Shown: piece after piece, positions 18,288 to 30,883 of the stretch | How positions within the stretch are numbered: position 1 is the stretch's first letter | How the letters are laid out: each line of letters begins with the position of its first letter | NCBI GenBank assembly: GCA_963676415.1 | Contig: OY781097.1 | Span: forward strand, 124,001-188,000 | Direction: 5' to 3' | Origin: G963662905 sp963676415 | GTDB lineage: Bacteria; Bacteroidota; Bacteroidia; Bacteroidales; WRLA01 | DNA: 64,000 bases | Notes under the pieces: model-generated | Told to the model about the DNA's origin: nothing | The model's input: the letters and a program-made list of their open reading frames with translations, nothing else | Database searches by the model: none | Program-made: the position numbers and the translations under genes

Positions 18288-18532
18288 CCAATTAATATTA
18301 AGGTTTATTATTGTATTTTGAGTTCAATCACTTTATTAGTAGCTTTTAAGCAGTAAAATTGAAAGTTTGTATCCAAAAGAATTTTCCACGATTAATTCAC
18401 GGGAAGGAAGTAACATTTCATGAAGATTTTCAATTTACCCCTTTTACCTATAGCGGTGCAAGATGCAAAAAAAAGAGATTCTAAAAGCTAAAAGAAGAAT
18501 AAAAAATCGAAGAAACTTAAGGTATATAAACG
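18288..18532. other. AT-rich intergenic region between the rRNA operon terminators and the PQQ gene
   Basis: Nothing coding or structured is evident here. It should hold the promoter of the minus-strand PQQ-propeller gene, but no convincing TAnnTTTG match with a -33 TTG was found. Confidence 0.5.
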
Positions 18533-18557
18533 AAAAATGCCCCGCGGGGAGCAGGGC
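18533..18557 (-). terminator. second terminator downstream of the rRNA operon
   Basis: On the minus strand GCCCTGC pairs with GCGGGGC around a 5-base loop, followed by ATTTTT. It backs up the stronger terminator at 18612-18645. Confidence 0.65.
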
Positions 18558-18611
18558 TTTCGCAAAACCAACAAAGATATATAGTAGGAAATAATAAACT
18601 AAACTAAAATG

Positions 18612-18645
18612 TCTTAAAATAAACCCAGCCAAAAAGGCTGGGTTT
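18612..18645 (-). terminator. rRNA operon terminator
   Basis: A perfect 10-bp stem (AAACCCAGCC and GGCTGGGTTT) with a 5-base loop lies 8 bases after the 5S gene, followed on the minus strand by a T-rich run. Confidence 0.92.
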
Positions 18646-18652
18646 AAAAAAT

Positions 18653-18761
<109 letters not shown>

Positions 18762-18802
18762 AAAATATCTTTGACACACTGCAAAATACTCAAACAATCC
18801 TT

Positions 18803-21628
<2,826 letters not shown>

Positions 21629-21664
21629 TTGTGATTCTAAAAAAATTGTTCTTTCTTATGCAGC

Positions 21665-21679
21665 ATGTCAATGTACTTT
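21665..21679 (-). promoter_or_regulatory. conserved leader element upstream of 23S (copy 2)
   Basis: The minus strand reads AAAGTACATTGACAT in the spacer, 37 bases before the 23S gene. An identical 15-mer lies in the 16S leader at 23706-23720. Its placement before both large rRNAs suggests a boxA-like antitermination or assembly signal. That role is inferred from position. Confidence 0.6.
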
Positions 21680-21859
21680 TAACAAAAACAAAACTTAACA
21701 GGTTGCCGTTCTGACCGGCCGGTCTGCCCGCTTTGCCCCCATCAGATCTTTTGATCTTTTGGCTGTTTCCCAGGGATGCGATCCCTTCACATTGTTTTTG
21801 TCCTGTGTGCCCCGCGGCACAGGGAAACATTTCTGTCATTATGTCTAATGTACGTCCTG

Positions 21860-21933
21860 TGGAGAATAAGGGAGTCGAACCCTTGACCTCTAGAATGCAA
21901 ATCTAGCGCTCTAGCCAACTGAGCTAATCCCCC
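21860..21933 (-). tRNA. tRNA-Ala (anticodon TGC)
   Basis: A 74-base cloverleaf in the 16S-23S spacer. The acceptor stem GGGGGAT pairs with ATTCTCC using G-U pairs. The D arm is TAGCTCAGTTGGCTAGAGC, the anticodon loop TTTGCAT carries TGC, and the T arm is AAGGGTTCGACTCCCTT. The discriminator base is A. CCA is not encoded. Confidence 0.96.
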
Positions 21934-21950
21934 TTAAGTATCAGTCACCG

Positions 21951-22024
21951 TAGTCTCGGGCAGACTTGAACTGCCGACCCCTACATTATCAGTGTAGTGC
22001 TCTAACCAACTGAGCTACGAGACT
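21951..22024 (-). tRNA. tRNA-Ile (anticodon GAT)
   Basis: A 74-base cloverleaf in the 16S-23S spacer. Acceptor AGTCTCG pairs perfectly with CGAGACT. The anticodon loop CTGATAA carries GAT and the T arm is GGCAGTTCAAGTCTGCC. The discriminator is A and CCA is not encoded. The Ile-Ala order in the spacer is the usual bacterial arrangement. Confidence 0.97.
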
Positions 22025-22107
22025 ATAAGCTTAAGGCATAAATTACCTTCCCGTATATATTATTGTGAACAGCGCCATCCTTTGATTCCTTAAAGGACTT
22101 CTCCTCC

Positions 22108-23628
<1,521 letters not shown>

Positions 23629-23705
23629 TAATTAATTTTATTAAAATTTACCTTCAGAGACAGTCCCCTATTTCCTCAAAGAATGGCTAGTTGCTGTTCA
23701 TCAAT

Positions 23706-23720
23706 ATGTCAATGTACTTT
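23706..23720 (-). promoter_or_regulatory. conserved leader element upstream of 16S (copy 1)
   Basis: Minus-strand AAAGTACATTGACAT, identical to the copy before 23S. It lies between the most proximal rRNA promoter and the 16S processing stem. Confidence 0.6.
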
Positions 23721-23759
23721 CGTCCTCTTTCCTAATCCCCATCCATCTGAACGGGGGTG

Positions 23760-23790
23760 CAAAGATACACACTTTATGGTTCCGCCCAAA
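23760..23790 (-). promoter_or_regulatory. rRNA promoter P4 (closest to 16S)
   Basis: On the minus strand, TTTG (23790-23787), a 19-base spacer and TATCTTTG (23767-23760) match the Bacteroidota -33/-7 consensus. The sequence immediately after begins CACCCCCGTT, shared with P2 and P3. AT-rich tracts lie upstream. Confidence 0.85.
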
Positions 23791-23873
23791 CTTTTTATTA
23801 AAAAATTATTAAAAAAAAGCTGTTTGAAATTATCCCCTCAAGGTGCGTTTTCCCGTATCCTCTAACGGGGGTG

Positions 23874-23903
23874 CAAAGGTAAGAATGTTTTCCATTCCAG
23901 CAA
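23874..23903 (-). promoter_or_regulatory. rRNA promoter P3
   Basis: On the minus strand, TTG (23903-23901), a 19-base spacer and TACCTTTG (23881-23874), followed by CACCCCCGTTA. Spacer length is identical to the other three rRNA promoters. Confidence 0.85.
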
Positions 23904-24011
23904 GCTTTTTCTGAAGTTTTTTTTTAAAAAAAACCAAAGCTCAAGCCCCTCGCCGCGATCCCTCAATGGAACCAAGATCTCAATGTGCGTTCCCCGTCTT
24001 AAACGGGGGTG

Positions 24012-24041
24012 CAAAGGTAAAAATGTTTTTTATAATGACAA
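24012..24041 (-). promoter_or_regulatory. rRNA promoter P2
   Basis: On the minus strand, TTG (24041-24039), a 19-base spacer and TACCTTTG (24019-24012), followed by CACCCCCGTTT. An A/T-run block lies directly upstream, suggestive of an UP-like element. Confidence 0.85.
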
Positions 24042-24158
24042 GACTTTTTTTTTGAAAAAAATTAAAAGCTTGATAACCAGTTATATAAACACCCTTAATA
24101 CCAGCTCGCTCACCTCAACCCTGCATGATGTCTATGGACGTTCCCTCATTTGCGGCTG

Positions 24159-24188
24159 CAAAAGTACTCCCTTTTTGTTAATTTCCAA
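24159..24188 (-). promoter_or_regulatory. rRNA promoter P1 (most distal)
   Basis: On the minus strand, TTG (24188-24186), a 19-base spacer and TACTTTTG (24166-24159). The initial transcribed sequence, CAGCCGCA, differs from that of P2-P4. Confidence 0.75.
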
Positions 24189-24305
24189 AATTAATCTATA
24201 AGTTTTTTAGGATTAATTTATCTTCAAAACATAATACGCTCATAATAAACATATTACACCTTGCAAAAATCACATCTTTTTTATGCATCTACATAATACC
24301 GATTA

Positions 24306-25616
24306 CTAATGCTGCCTGTATCGCCGATAAGACCACCTCATCAGCAGCATTGCCAGCGCTAAACTTACTATGGAAATCATGAAAGTCCAGGTAAACCCAA
24401 GGGTTTTATAAAAAACAATACCGAGAATTGGGGCGAAAATAGCCCGAATGGCGGTTAAAGTCAGATGCACACTTTGATAATCACTGGCTTCTTCCTGCCT
24501 GCAGAAATAAGCAGAGCCGATGCTCCAAAGCAATGACATGCTTGCTGCGAATACTCCGTGTGCAATAAAAGCGGGTATTAGCATATAGTATATCTGCAAT
24601 TCTGCCCAATTGCTTGCCTGCGGAAAATACTCCGTCAGCATCACGAAGAAAAGGTAGGCCATCAATGAACCAAAAGTGATCGCAGCAAATTTCCTGGGAT
24701 CGATTTTCCCCAGCAACTTCCCAAAAAAGGGCAGCATGACAATCGCCAATACATTATATATATTCTTGTAAAAGGCATAGGAAGTATAATTCATCATGAG
24801 CTGTTCGTTAAAAAAGATCACGACAACGGTCACCGATATCATAAATGCGAACCCGTAAAACATAAAACCTATTTCAAAATCACGATAAGGTTTGTTATCA
24901 CGGATTATTTCCCACATCCTCCAGGCACTTTTCTTCACAGAAGATATAAAGGCGGCCGTTTTCTCTGAAGGATTATCTTTATAGGGTATCATTGACAAGA
25001 GGAACAAGTTCCCAATTGCAAGAATCGCTATCAGTGGGAACACCCAGCGGAAAGCATAATTATCGGCATCGAGCAAAAAGCCATATGCCAGAGTAGCAAG
25101 CAGCATGGCTATTTTATTCAGTGATGTTGCGAAGGAATAGAGGTATCCGAAATTTTGATGCCGGTAATTGGTTTTCAGAAAAAGATTAATAGTTGGGTAG
25201 ATGATGGGGTTACCCATATAGTATATAAGGAAGACCGTCAGAAAAATATAATGGTAAACCGATGTACCTGAAACAGCATCGGCAGATGCCGGAAAGAAAA
25301 TAAGCACAGCCAATGGTGCGCGGGTAAGGATACCTGTATAGCGAAGCAATTTCTTTCTGGATTTCGCCCTGTTGAGAAATTCATTGAAAAACAAAAGGAA
25401 AATAAAAACGATCATACTGAACTGGAATAAAAATCCCAGTTGATAATCGGATCCCAAAAGGCTACGCACAAAGACAAATTCGTTTAAAGCAAGCACGCCA
25501 AGGATGATTCCTTCGATAAGACTATATATAATATGTAATTGAAAAGCTTTATGCTCGCTTTTGCTAAGATCAAGTTTAAAAAGTCGCAGCGTCATTTTCC
25601 TTTTATAAGTATTCAA
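24306..25616 (-). CDS. MFS-type transporter
   Basis: A 436-residue polytopic membrane protein with about 12 hydrophobic helices in two halves. A basic cytoplasmic loop near residues 205-245 divides them (IPYKDNPSEKTAAF to KPYRDFEIG). The overall pattern is that of the major facilitator superfamily. Examples are an N-terminal half with LNRAKSRKKLLRYTG after the third helix and a C-terminal half with GKLLGKIDPRKFAAIT, a typical loop 8-9 sequence. The substrate cannot be inferred. It lies between rpoD and the rRNA promoter array, on the same strand. Confidence 0.8.
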   Translation of the reverse strand: MNTYKRKMTLRLFKLDLSKSEHKAFQLHIIYSLIEGIILGVLALNEFVFVRSLLGSDYQLGFLFQFSMIVFIFLLFFNEFLNRAKSRKKLLRYTGILTRAPLAVLIFFPASADAVSGTSVYHYIFLTVFLIYYMGNPIIYPTINLFLKTNYRHQNFGYLYSFATSLNKIAMLLATLAYGFLLDADNYAFRWVFPLIAILAIGNLFLLSMIPYKDNPSEKTAAFISSVKKSAWRMWEIIRDNKPYRDFEIGFMFYGFAFMISVTVVVIFFNEQLMMNYTSYAFYKNIYNVLAIVMLPFFGKLLGKIDPRKFAAITFGSLMAYLFFVMLTEYFPQASNWAELQIYYMLIPAFIAHGVFAASMSLLWSIGSAYFCRQEEASDYQSVHLTLTAIRAIFAPILGIVFYKTLGFTWTFMISIVSLALAMLLMRWSYRRYRQH

Positions 25617-25738
25617 TTAATCCGGGAAGCCGGCAAAACTATGAAAAACTATTCCTCCAGTTATTACCAGCTGCATTTTATACGCTGCCGGATGATGTTG
25701 AAACAAAAAAAAGCGCAGTAAAAACCACGCTTTCAATT

Positions 25739-26605
25739 TTATTGTCCGAGATATGCTTTTAACAACCGGCTCCGGGAAGTATGCTTGAGCCTTCGAATGG
25801 CTTTTTCTTTAATTTGCCGCACTCTTTCGCGTGTGAGGTCAAATTTAGCGCCAATTTCTTCGAGTGTCAGGCCATGGTTCATACCCAAACCGTAGTAGAG
25901 GTTTATAACCTGACGTTCTTTTTCAGTCAATGTAGCCAAACTTCGCTGAATTTCTTTGTTCAGGCTTTCCTTCATTAGCATTTCATCTGTTCCGGTGGTG
26001 CTTTCATCAACGAAAACATCAAGGAATTTTGTGTCTTCATCCTCAACAAGCGGCGCATCCATGGACACATAGCGTGTCGATATTTTCATCACGGAAGCAA
26101 CTTTTTCCTCATCGACTTCCATCGATTGAGCAATTTCATTGGGCGATGGAGGCCGCTCAAATTCCTGTTCCAGCCGTGATTGGGCTTTTTTCAGTTTATT
26201 AAGCGAACCCACCTGATTAAGGGGAAGGCGCACAATACGGGATTGTTCAGCAAGTGCCTGTAAAATGGACTGGCGAATCCACCAAACGGCATAGCTGATA
26301 AATTTAAACCCCCTGGTTTCATCAAAGCGCCGTGCAGCCTTAATTAATCCAAGGTTTCCTTCGTTGATCAGATCGGGAAGGCTCAGCCCTTGATTTTGAT
26401 ATTGCTTTGCTACGGAAACTACGAAACGGAGGTTGGCTTTACATAATTTTTCCAAAGCATCTTCATCGCCTTCACGGATCCGTTGGGCGAGTTTCACTTC
26501 TTCATCAGCGGTAATCAGCTCCTCTTTGCCTATGTCCTGTAGGTATTTATCGAGTGAAGCCGTTTCCCTGTTTGTAATGGACTTTGTTATTTTTAATTGC
26601 CTCAT
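25739..26605 (-). CDS. rpoD: primary RNA polymerase sigma factor (RpoD/SigA type)
   Basis: A 288-residue sigma-70 factor of the short Bacteroidota housekeeping type, lacking region 1.1. Region 1.2 is at SLDKYLQDIGKEELIT. Region 2 is intact, with NLRFVVSVAKQYQNQGL and the -10 recognition/melting helix RGFKFISYAVWWIRQSI. Region 3 follows, and region 4.2 carries the helix-turn-helix LTLEEIGAKFDLTRERVRQIK. It directs RNA polymerase to housekeeping promoters, in this phylum of TTG/TAnnTTTG type, as seen repeatedly in this window. It appears monocistronic. Confidence 0.96.
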   Translation of the reverse strand: MRQLKITKSITNRETASLDKYLQDIGKEELITADEEVKLAQRIREGDEDALEKLCKANLRFVVSVAKQYQNQGLSLPDLINEGNLGLIKAARRFDETRGFKFISYAVWWIRQSILQALAEQSRIVRLPLNQVGSLNKLKKAQSRLEQEFERPPSPNEIAQSMEVDEEKVASVMKISTRYVSMDAPLVEDEDTKFLDVFVDESTTGTDEMLMKESLNKEIQRSLATLTEKERQVINLYYGLGMNHGLTLEEIGAKFDLTRERVRQIKEKAIRRLKHTSRSRLLKAYLGQ

Positions 26606-26803
26606 TAGCGCTCCTTAATTTGCAGAAATGGTGCTCTCTGTTTGTAAACTGACTGATAGCGGATCTGCAATTTAGTGAATTTTTCGTTCCGTGCAAATAA
26701 AACGTTGCACAATTAATTTTTATTATCTCAGATTTTAACACAAAAAAACCGGCAAATGTTCAGCGCTATGAATGCAGGAAGCAGCGCTGCGCCAATGAAC
26801 CAC

Positions 26804-28282
26804 TTACCTGCTCCCCGGAATACCCATGCCATAATATGCACGAAGGCCGTTAGGATAAGCTCCTTCTATCAGCACACCACCTTTTTTTCCATTCAGTATT
26901 TTCCTGATATCTTTAGCATCATTTATTCTTTCTTTATCAATTTGTGTGATGATGAAATTTTTCCGCACACCGATCCTGCTTAAAGTTCCGGCTTCAATAT
27001 CAGAAACGCGAACGCCGTTTTTGAGACCAAGTTTTTCCAGTTCTTCCTGAGAAACTTTCATAAACGAAGCACCTAATTCAGGGAAATACTCTTCTTTTTC
27101 TTTTTGTACTACTTCAGTATTTCCGTATTGGTTTTTGAGCACAACAGGAAAATGAATACGGTCGCCTGCACGGAAAACTTCAACATCAACCTGATCTCCC
27201 GGGCTGTGCTGGCCAATACTTTCCATCAATTCTGCGGTGCTGTTGACCGGCTGGCTATTTACTGAAAGAATCACATCACCATCTTTTATTCCGGCTTCTT
27301 CCGCAGAACCACCATCCATCAAGCCGGCGATATACACGCCTCCTGGCGTATCAAGCCCTACCTGATCTGCCAGCTCGCTGTTCACATCCAAAATCTGCAC
27401 ACCGATAAACCCTCTTTGGGTTTCTCCATAGAGCATCAGGTCGTTCACAACTTTTTTAACGATATTTACCGGAATAGCAAAAGAATATCCCGCATAATAT
27501 CCGGTACCTGTTGCAATTGCCGCATTAATCCCGATGAGTTCTCCTTGCGTGTTTACCAGAGCACCACCACTGTTGCCTCGGTTTACGGCTGCATCTGTCT
27601 GGATAAACGATTCAATTGTAGAACCATTCGGATTTCGTAAAATATGTATGTTCCTTGCTTTGGCACTCACAATTCCGGCCGTAACTGTGGATGTAAGGTT
27701 AAATGGGTTTCCCACGGCAAGCACCCACTCTCCTACCCGTGCATTATCAGAATCTCCAAAAGGAATGAAAGGCAAATCTACTTCATCCACTTTTATAAGA
27801 GCAAGGTCCGTGGTGGGATCCGTTCCGATAACCCTTGCTTCGTAGCTGCGTTTATCATTCAAAGTCACCTCAACATAATCAGCTCCACTAACAACATGGT
27901 TGTTCGTAACAATATACCCATCTTCGGAAATTATTACGCCACTTCCCATTCCCAGAGCACCGCGTTTTTGTTTTTTATAATTGTAATGCGGGCTTCCCAT
28001 ATAATCGCGGAATGCGTCAAAAAAATCGTTGTAAACAGAACTTTTGCGTTCAAATTCGGTCGTAATATGCACGACACCGTGCACTGTGCGTTCTGCGGCC
28101 AGTTCAAAACTGGGTACGTTCGGCGGTGTGGCCGGCAATGAAGCCTGTGCAACCGGTATATTGTTTTCTTGCAATACTTCTTTGATAACAACTTCTTTAT
28201 CATCCGATACAAAATGGTAAATACCGACACTGATAAAATTACTTGTTAGTGCAATCAGAATAACTGGCAGATATTTTTTCAT
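26804..28282 (-). CDS. degQ: HtrA/DegQ-like periplasmic serine protease
   Basis: A 492-residue S1C protease for envelope protein quality control. An N-terminal hydrophobic segment (YLPVILIALTSNFISVGIY) serves as signal or anchor. The catalytic triad is complete: His129 in IVTNNHVVSG, Asp159 in PTTDLALIKV and Ser238 in NRGNSGGALV. Two PDZ domains follow, at about 285-370 (RGFIGVQILD) and about 400-480 (GASFMKVSQEEL). The second is shorter and diverged. A Lys-rich insertion (NYKKQKRGALG) lies just before the protease core. It is divergent from dapF. Confidence 0.93.
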   Translation of the reverse strand: MKKYLPVILIALTSNFISVGIYHFVSDDKEVVIKEVLQENNIPVAQASLPATPPNVPSFELAAERTVHGVVHITTEFERKSSVYNDFFDAFRDYMGSPHYNYKKQKRGALGMGSGVIISEDGYIVTNNHVVSGADYVEVTLNDKRSYEARVIGTDPTTDLALIKVDEVDLPFIPFGDSDNARVGEWVLAVGNPFNLTSTVTAGIVSAKARNIHILRNPNGSTIESFIQTDAAVNRGNSGGALVNTQGELIGINAAIATGTGYYAGYSFAIPVNIVKKVVNDLMLYGETQRGFIGVQILDVNSELADQVGLDTPGGVYIAGLMDGGSAEEAGIKDGDVILSVNSQPVNSTAELMESIGQHSPGDQVDVEVFRAGDRIHFPVVLKNQYGNTEVVQKEKEEYFPELGASFMKVSQEELEKLGLKNGVRVSDIEAGTLSRIGVRKNFIITQIDKERINDAKDIRKILNGKKGGVLIEGAYPNGLRAYYGMGIPGSR

Positions 28283-28426
28283 AATGCATTTATTTTAGAG
28301 TTTTCTATCGTTTATCAAAAAAAACGCCAGAAATGGCTAAAAGGTTATATGCCAATCGTTAATTTTTGTTAAGCAATATCGCAAAATCCGTTTCATCCCT
28401 ATCGAACCCTCTATCCTTAATCTTAT

Positions 28427-28434
28427 TACCTTTG
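28427..28434 (+). promoter_or_regulatory. candidate -7 element of the dapF operon
   Basis: TACCTTTG, 21 bases before the dapF ATG, matches TAnnTTTG exactly. The -33 TTG is absent. Confidence 0.55.
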
Positions 28435-28454
28435 TGGCTTAAAGAGATAATTTT

Positions 28455-29258
28455 ATGAGAACACAGCCTGTTCACTTTTATAAATACCACGGCAGCGGAA
28501 ATGATTTCATTATGATTGACAATCGGGATTTGTTTTTTGAGCTCCAAACGGAATTTATTGCCCGATTGTGCACGCGACATTTTGGCATTGGCGCTGACGG
28601 ACTTATTTTGCTTGAAGAAAGCACGGAACATGATTTCAAAATGCGCTATTTTAATTCCGATGGCAAGGAAGCCAGCATGTGCGGAAACGGAGGCAGGAGC
28701 ATTGTGGCATTTGCTTATGATCTCTGCATTATTGAGAAAGGTAAATTTTGCACTTTTGATGCAGTTGACGGCCTGCATCAAGGAATTATTTTAAATGCTG
28801 AAAATAATCGCTATCAGGTTAATTTAAAAATGTCGGATGCAGCATTGCCCGGAATGGATGATGGAGATTATATTCTGGACACCGGATCCCCACATTTCGT
28901 GCATTTTACGGATAGAATGCCGGAAGATTTTATTGCCAAAGCTGCTGCCATTCGGAATAATGATAAATTCCGCAAAGAAGGAATCAACGTAAATTTCATA
29001 GAAGAACAAGACAGCAAGCTTGTCATACGCACTTTTGAACGCGGCGTGGAAGATGAAACGCTCAGCTGCGGAACAGGCACAACGGCTGCCGTCCTTTGCC
29101 ATGCCTTCAAAAATGGCCAAAAAGAAGGCCAAACAAATGTAGTAAGCCGCGGAGGAAATTTAAAGGTGTCGTACAAAACAGATATCCTGACCAATACTTT
29201 CACAGACGTTTGGCTTGAAGGCCCGGTAATGCGCATTTTTGAAGGAAAAACTTTGTAA
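28455..29258 (+). CDS. dapF: diaminopimelate epimerase
   Basis: A 267-residue enzyme interconverting LL- and meso-diaminopimelate, the last step before meso-DAP enters lysine and peptidoglycan synthesis. Both catalytic cysteines are present: Cys76 in SMCGNGGRS and Cys205 in LSCGTGTTA. The N-terminal signature FYKYHGSGNDFIMID is also present. It opens a tightly packed plus-strand operon with a GNAT acetyltransferase, mltG, a phosphomannomutase and a DUF2279 gene, which ties it to envelope synthesis. A -7 element lies 21 bases upstream. Confidence 0.97.
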   Translation: MRTQPVHFYKYHGSGNDFIMIDNRDLFFELQTEFIARLCTRHFGIGADGLILLEESTEHDFKMRYFNSDGKEASMCGNGGRSIVAFAYDLCIIEKGKFCTFDAVDGLHQGIILNAENNRYQVNLKMSDAALPGMDDGDYILDTGSPHFVHFTDRMPEDFIAKAAAIRNNDKFRKEGINVNFIEEQDSKLVIRTFERGVEDETLSCGTGTTAAVLCHAFKNGQKEGQTNVVSRGGNLKVSYKTDILTNTFTDVWLEGPVMRIFEGKTL

Positions 29259-29259
29259 T

Positions 29260-29787
29260 ATGCATGGAGAAAAAATATATCTGAGGGCTCTCGAACCCGG
29301 CGATATCGACATTTTACTCGAGATGGAAAACGACACAGACATCTGGAAAGTCAGCAACACCACTGTGCCTTTCAGTCGTTTTGATATGGAACAATACCTG
29401 ATGACGGGTGATAAAGACATATACAAGGCACGGCAGTTAAGGCTGATGATTGCTGAAAAAAAGTCAGATAAAACACTTGGTGCCATTGACCTCTATGATT
29501 TTGATCCGGCAAACCGCAGGGCGGGTGTAGGCATCCTTATCTGCAAAAAGCACAGAAGCTCCGGCGCCGCATCTGAAGCGCTCGAACTTCTCAAGGAATA
29601 TGCTTTTAAAACTTTGAGCTTAACTCAAATCTATGCCCAAATACACACGGACAATGAAACAAGTATCCAATTATTCCGTAAACATGGTTTTAGTGAAAGC
29701 GGCATCCTGAAAAAATGGACCCTATATAATAATGTATGGTTGGATACGATGATGCTGCAATATATAAACCCTGATATTAAATCCTGA
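29260..29787 (+). CDS. GNAT family N-acetyltransferase (RimJ/RimL-like)
   Basis: A 175-residue acetyl-CoA-dependent acetyltransferase. It starts with the RimJ/RimL-type motif IYLRALEPGDIDILLEMEND. The acetyl-CoA loop is a variant (AGVGILICKKHRSSGAASEAL, a 21-residue region given here only as AGVGILIC and HRSSGAASEAL). It ends with the typical HTDNETSIQLFRKHGFSESG. The ATG at 29260 was chosen, one base after the dapF stop. An upstream in-frame ATG inside dapF would add seven residues that do not resemble the family. The substrate may be an amine on a protein or sugar; it cannot be predicted. Confidence 0.88.
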   Translation: MHGEKIYLRALEPGDIDILLEMENDTDIWKVSNTTVPFSRFDMEQYLMTGDKDIYKARQLRLMIAEKKSDKTLGAIDLYDFDPANRRAGVGILICKKHRSSGAASEALELLKEYAFKTLSLTQIYAQIHTDNETSIQLFRKHGFSESGILKKWTLYNNVWLDTMMLQYINPDIKS

Positions 29788-29791
29788 AAAA

Positions 29792-30880
29792 ATGGCCTAT
29801 TATCACAGCAAATACGGAGCAGGTTACAAAAGAAAGAAGCGCGCTAAGCTTAACCGCTTGATTTTTCTGATTTTGTTTATCTTTATACTGATTTCCGGTT
29901 TTGCTGCCTACAAACTCTATCAGGCTATTTTTGATCCCAACACCTGGACTGCCGATCAAAAAGCTGAAATCATAACCGTTCCGACCGGAAGTGATTATGA
30001 TGATCTACGCAAAATATTATACAAAAATGGCCTGGTTGTAAACCGTCAAAGTTTTGAGTGGCTTGCCGAACGAAAAAAACTTCCGCAAAGCATTAAATCA
30101 GGCATGTATTCTGTACCTCACGGAATGAACAATAATGATTTGATTAATAAACTCCGTGCCGGTTTGCAAACACCTACAAAGCTCATTTTTCACAATATCA
30201 ACACCAAAGAAGAGCTTGCCGGAAGCCTGAGCAGACAAATTGAGGCTGATTCCCTATCGATAATCCGCATCCTGAACGACAGCCTTTTTCAAGCTTCCCT
30301 GGGATTGGACACAGCAACTGCTGTTTGCCTTTTTATTCCCAATACGTATGAATTTTTCTGGAATACCTCGGCAAAGCAGCTGTTCAACCGAATGGAAAGC
30401 GAATACAACAAATTCTGGAATAAAAAACGCATGGCCTTGGCCGACAGCATTGGAATGAGTCCCACCGAAGTAATGACCCTCGCCAGCATTGTGGAAAAAG
30501 AAACCAATAAAAATGATGAAAAAGAACGTATTGCCGGCGTTTATCTCAACCGCTTAAAATCAGGATGGCGTTTACAAGCCGATCCAACTTTAAAGTTTGC
30601 CATGCGAAACTTTGGATTAAGGCGTATCCTTACGGCGCACCTTGAATACGATTCTCCCTACAATACATATTTGCATACCGGCATACCGCCCGGTCCAATT
30701 TGCCTGCCATCCATCAAAAGTATTGATGCCGTGCTCAATGCCGAAAAACACAATTACTACTTTTTCTGCGCAAAAGCAGACCTATCGGGCTATCATGAAT
30801 TTTCAAGAACATCTGCCGAACATGGTGCCAACGCCCGAAAATACCATGATGCACTAAACCGAAACAGAATTTACCGATAA
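29792..30880 (+). CDS. mltG: endolytic murein transglycosylase MltG
   Basis: A 362-residue inner-membrane lytic transglycosylase that cuts nascent glycan strands. A basic N-terminus (YKRKKRAKLNR) leads to one membrane helix at about 23-43. A LysM-like segment follows (TVPTGSDYDDLRKILYKNG). The YceG catalytic domain has the active-site Glu near residue 235 in LASIVEKETNK, then AGVYLNRLKSGWRLQADPT and SPYNTYLHTGIPPGPIC. All core motifs are intact. It starts 4 bases after the acetyltransferase stop and ends 3 bases before the next gene. Confidence 0.95.
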   Translation: MAYYHSKYGAGYKRKKRAKLNRLIFLILFIFILISGFAAYKLYQAIFDPNTWTADQKAEIITVPTGSDYDDLRKILYKNGLVVNRQSFEWLAERKKLPQSIKSGMYSVPHGMNNNDLINKLRAGLQTPTKLIFHNINTKEELAGSLSRQIEADSLSIIRILNDSLFQASLGLDTATAVCLFIPNTYEFFWNTSAKQLFNRMESEYNKFWNKKRMALADSIGMSPTEVMTLASIVEKETNKNDEKERIAGVYLNRLKSGWRLQADPTLKFAMRNFGLRRILTAHLEYDSPYNTYLHTGIPPGPICLPSIKSIDAVLNAEKHNYYFFCAKADLSGYHEFSRTSAEHGANARKYHDALNRNRIYR

Positions 30881-30883
30881 AAA

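Noticed and set aside
25539..25721. A 60-codon plus-strand frame near the start of the MFS gene
   Set aside because: It is mostly antisense to the MFS N-terminus, basic and without family resemblance.
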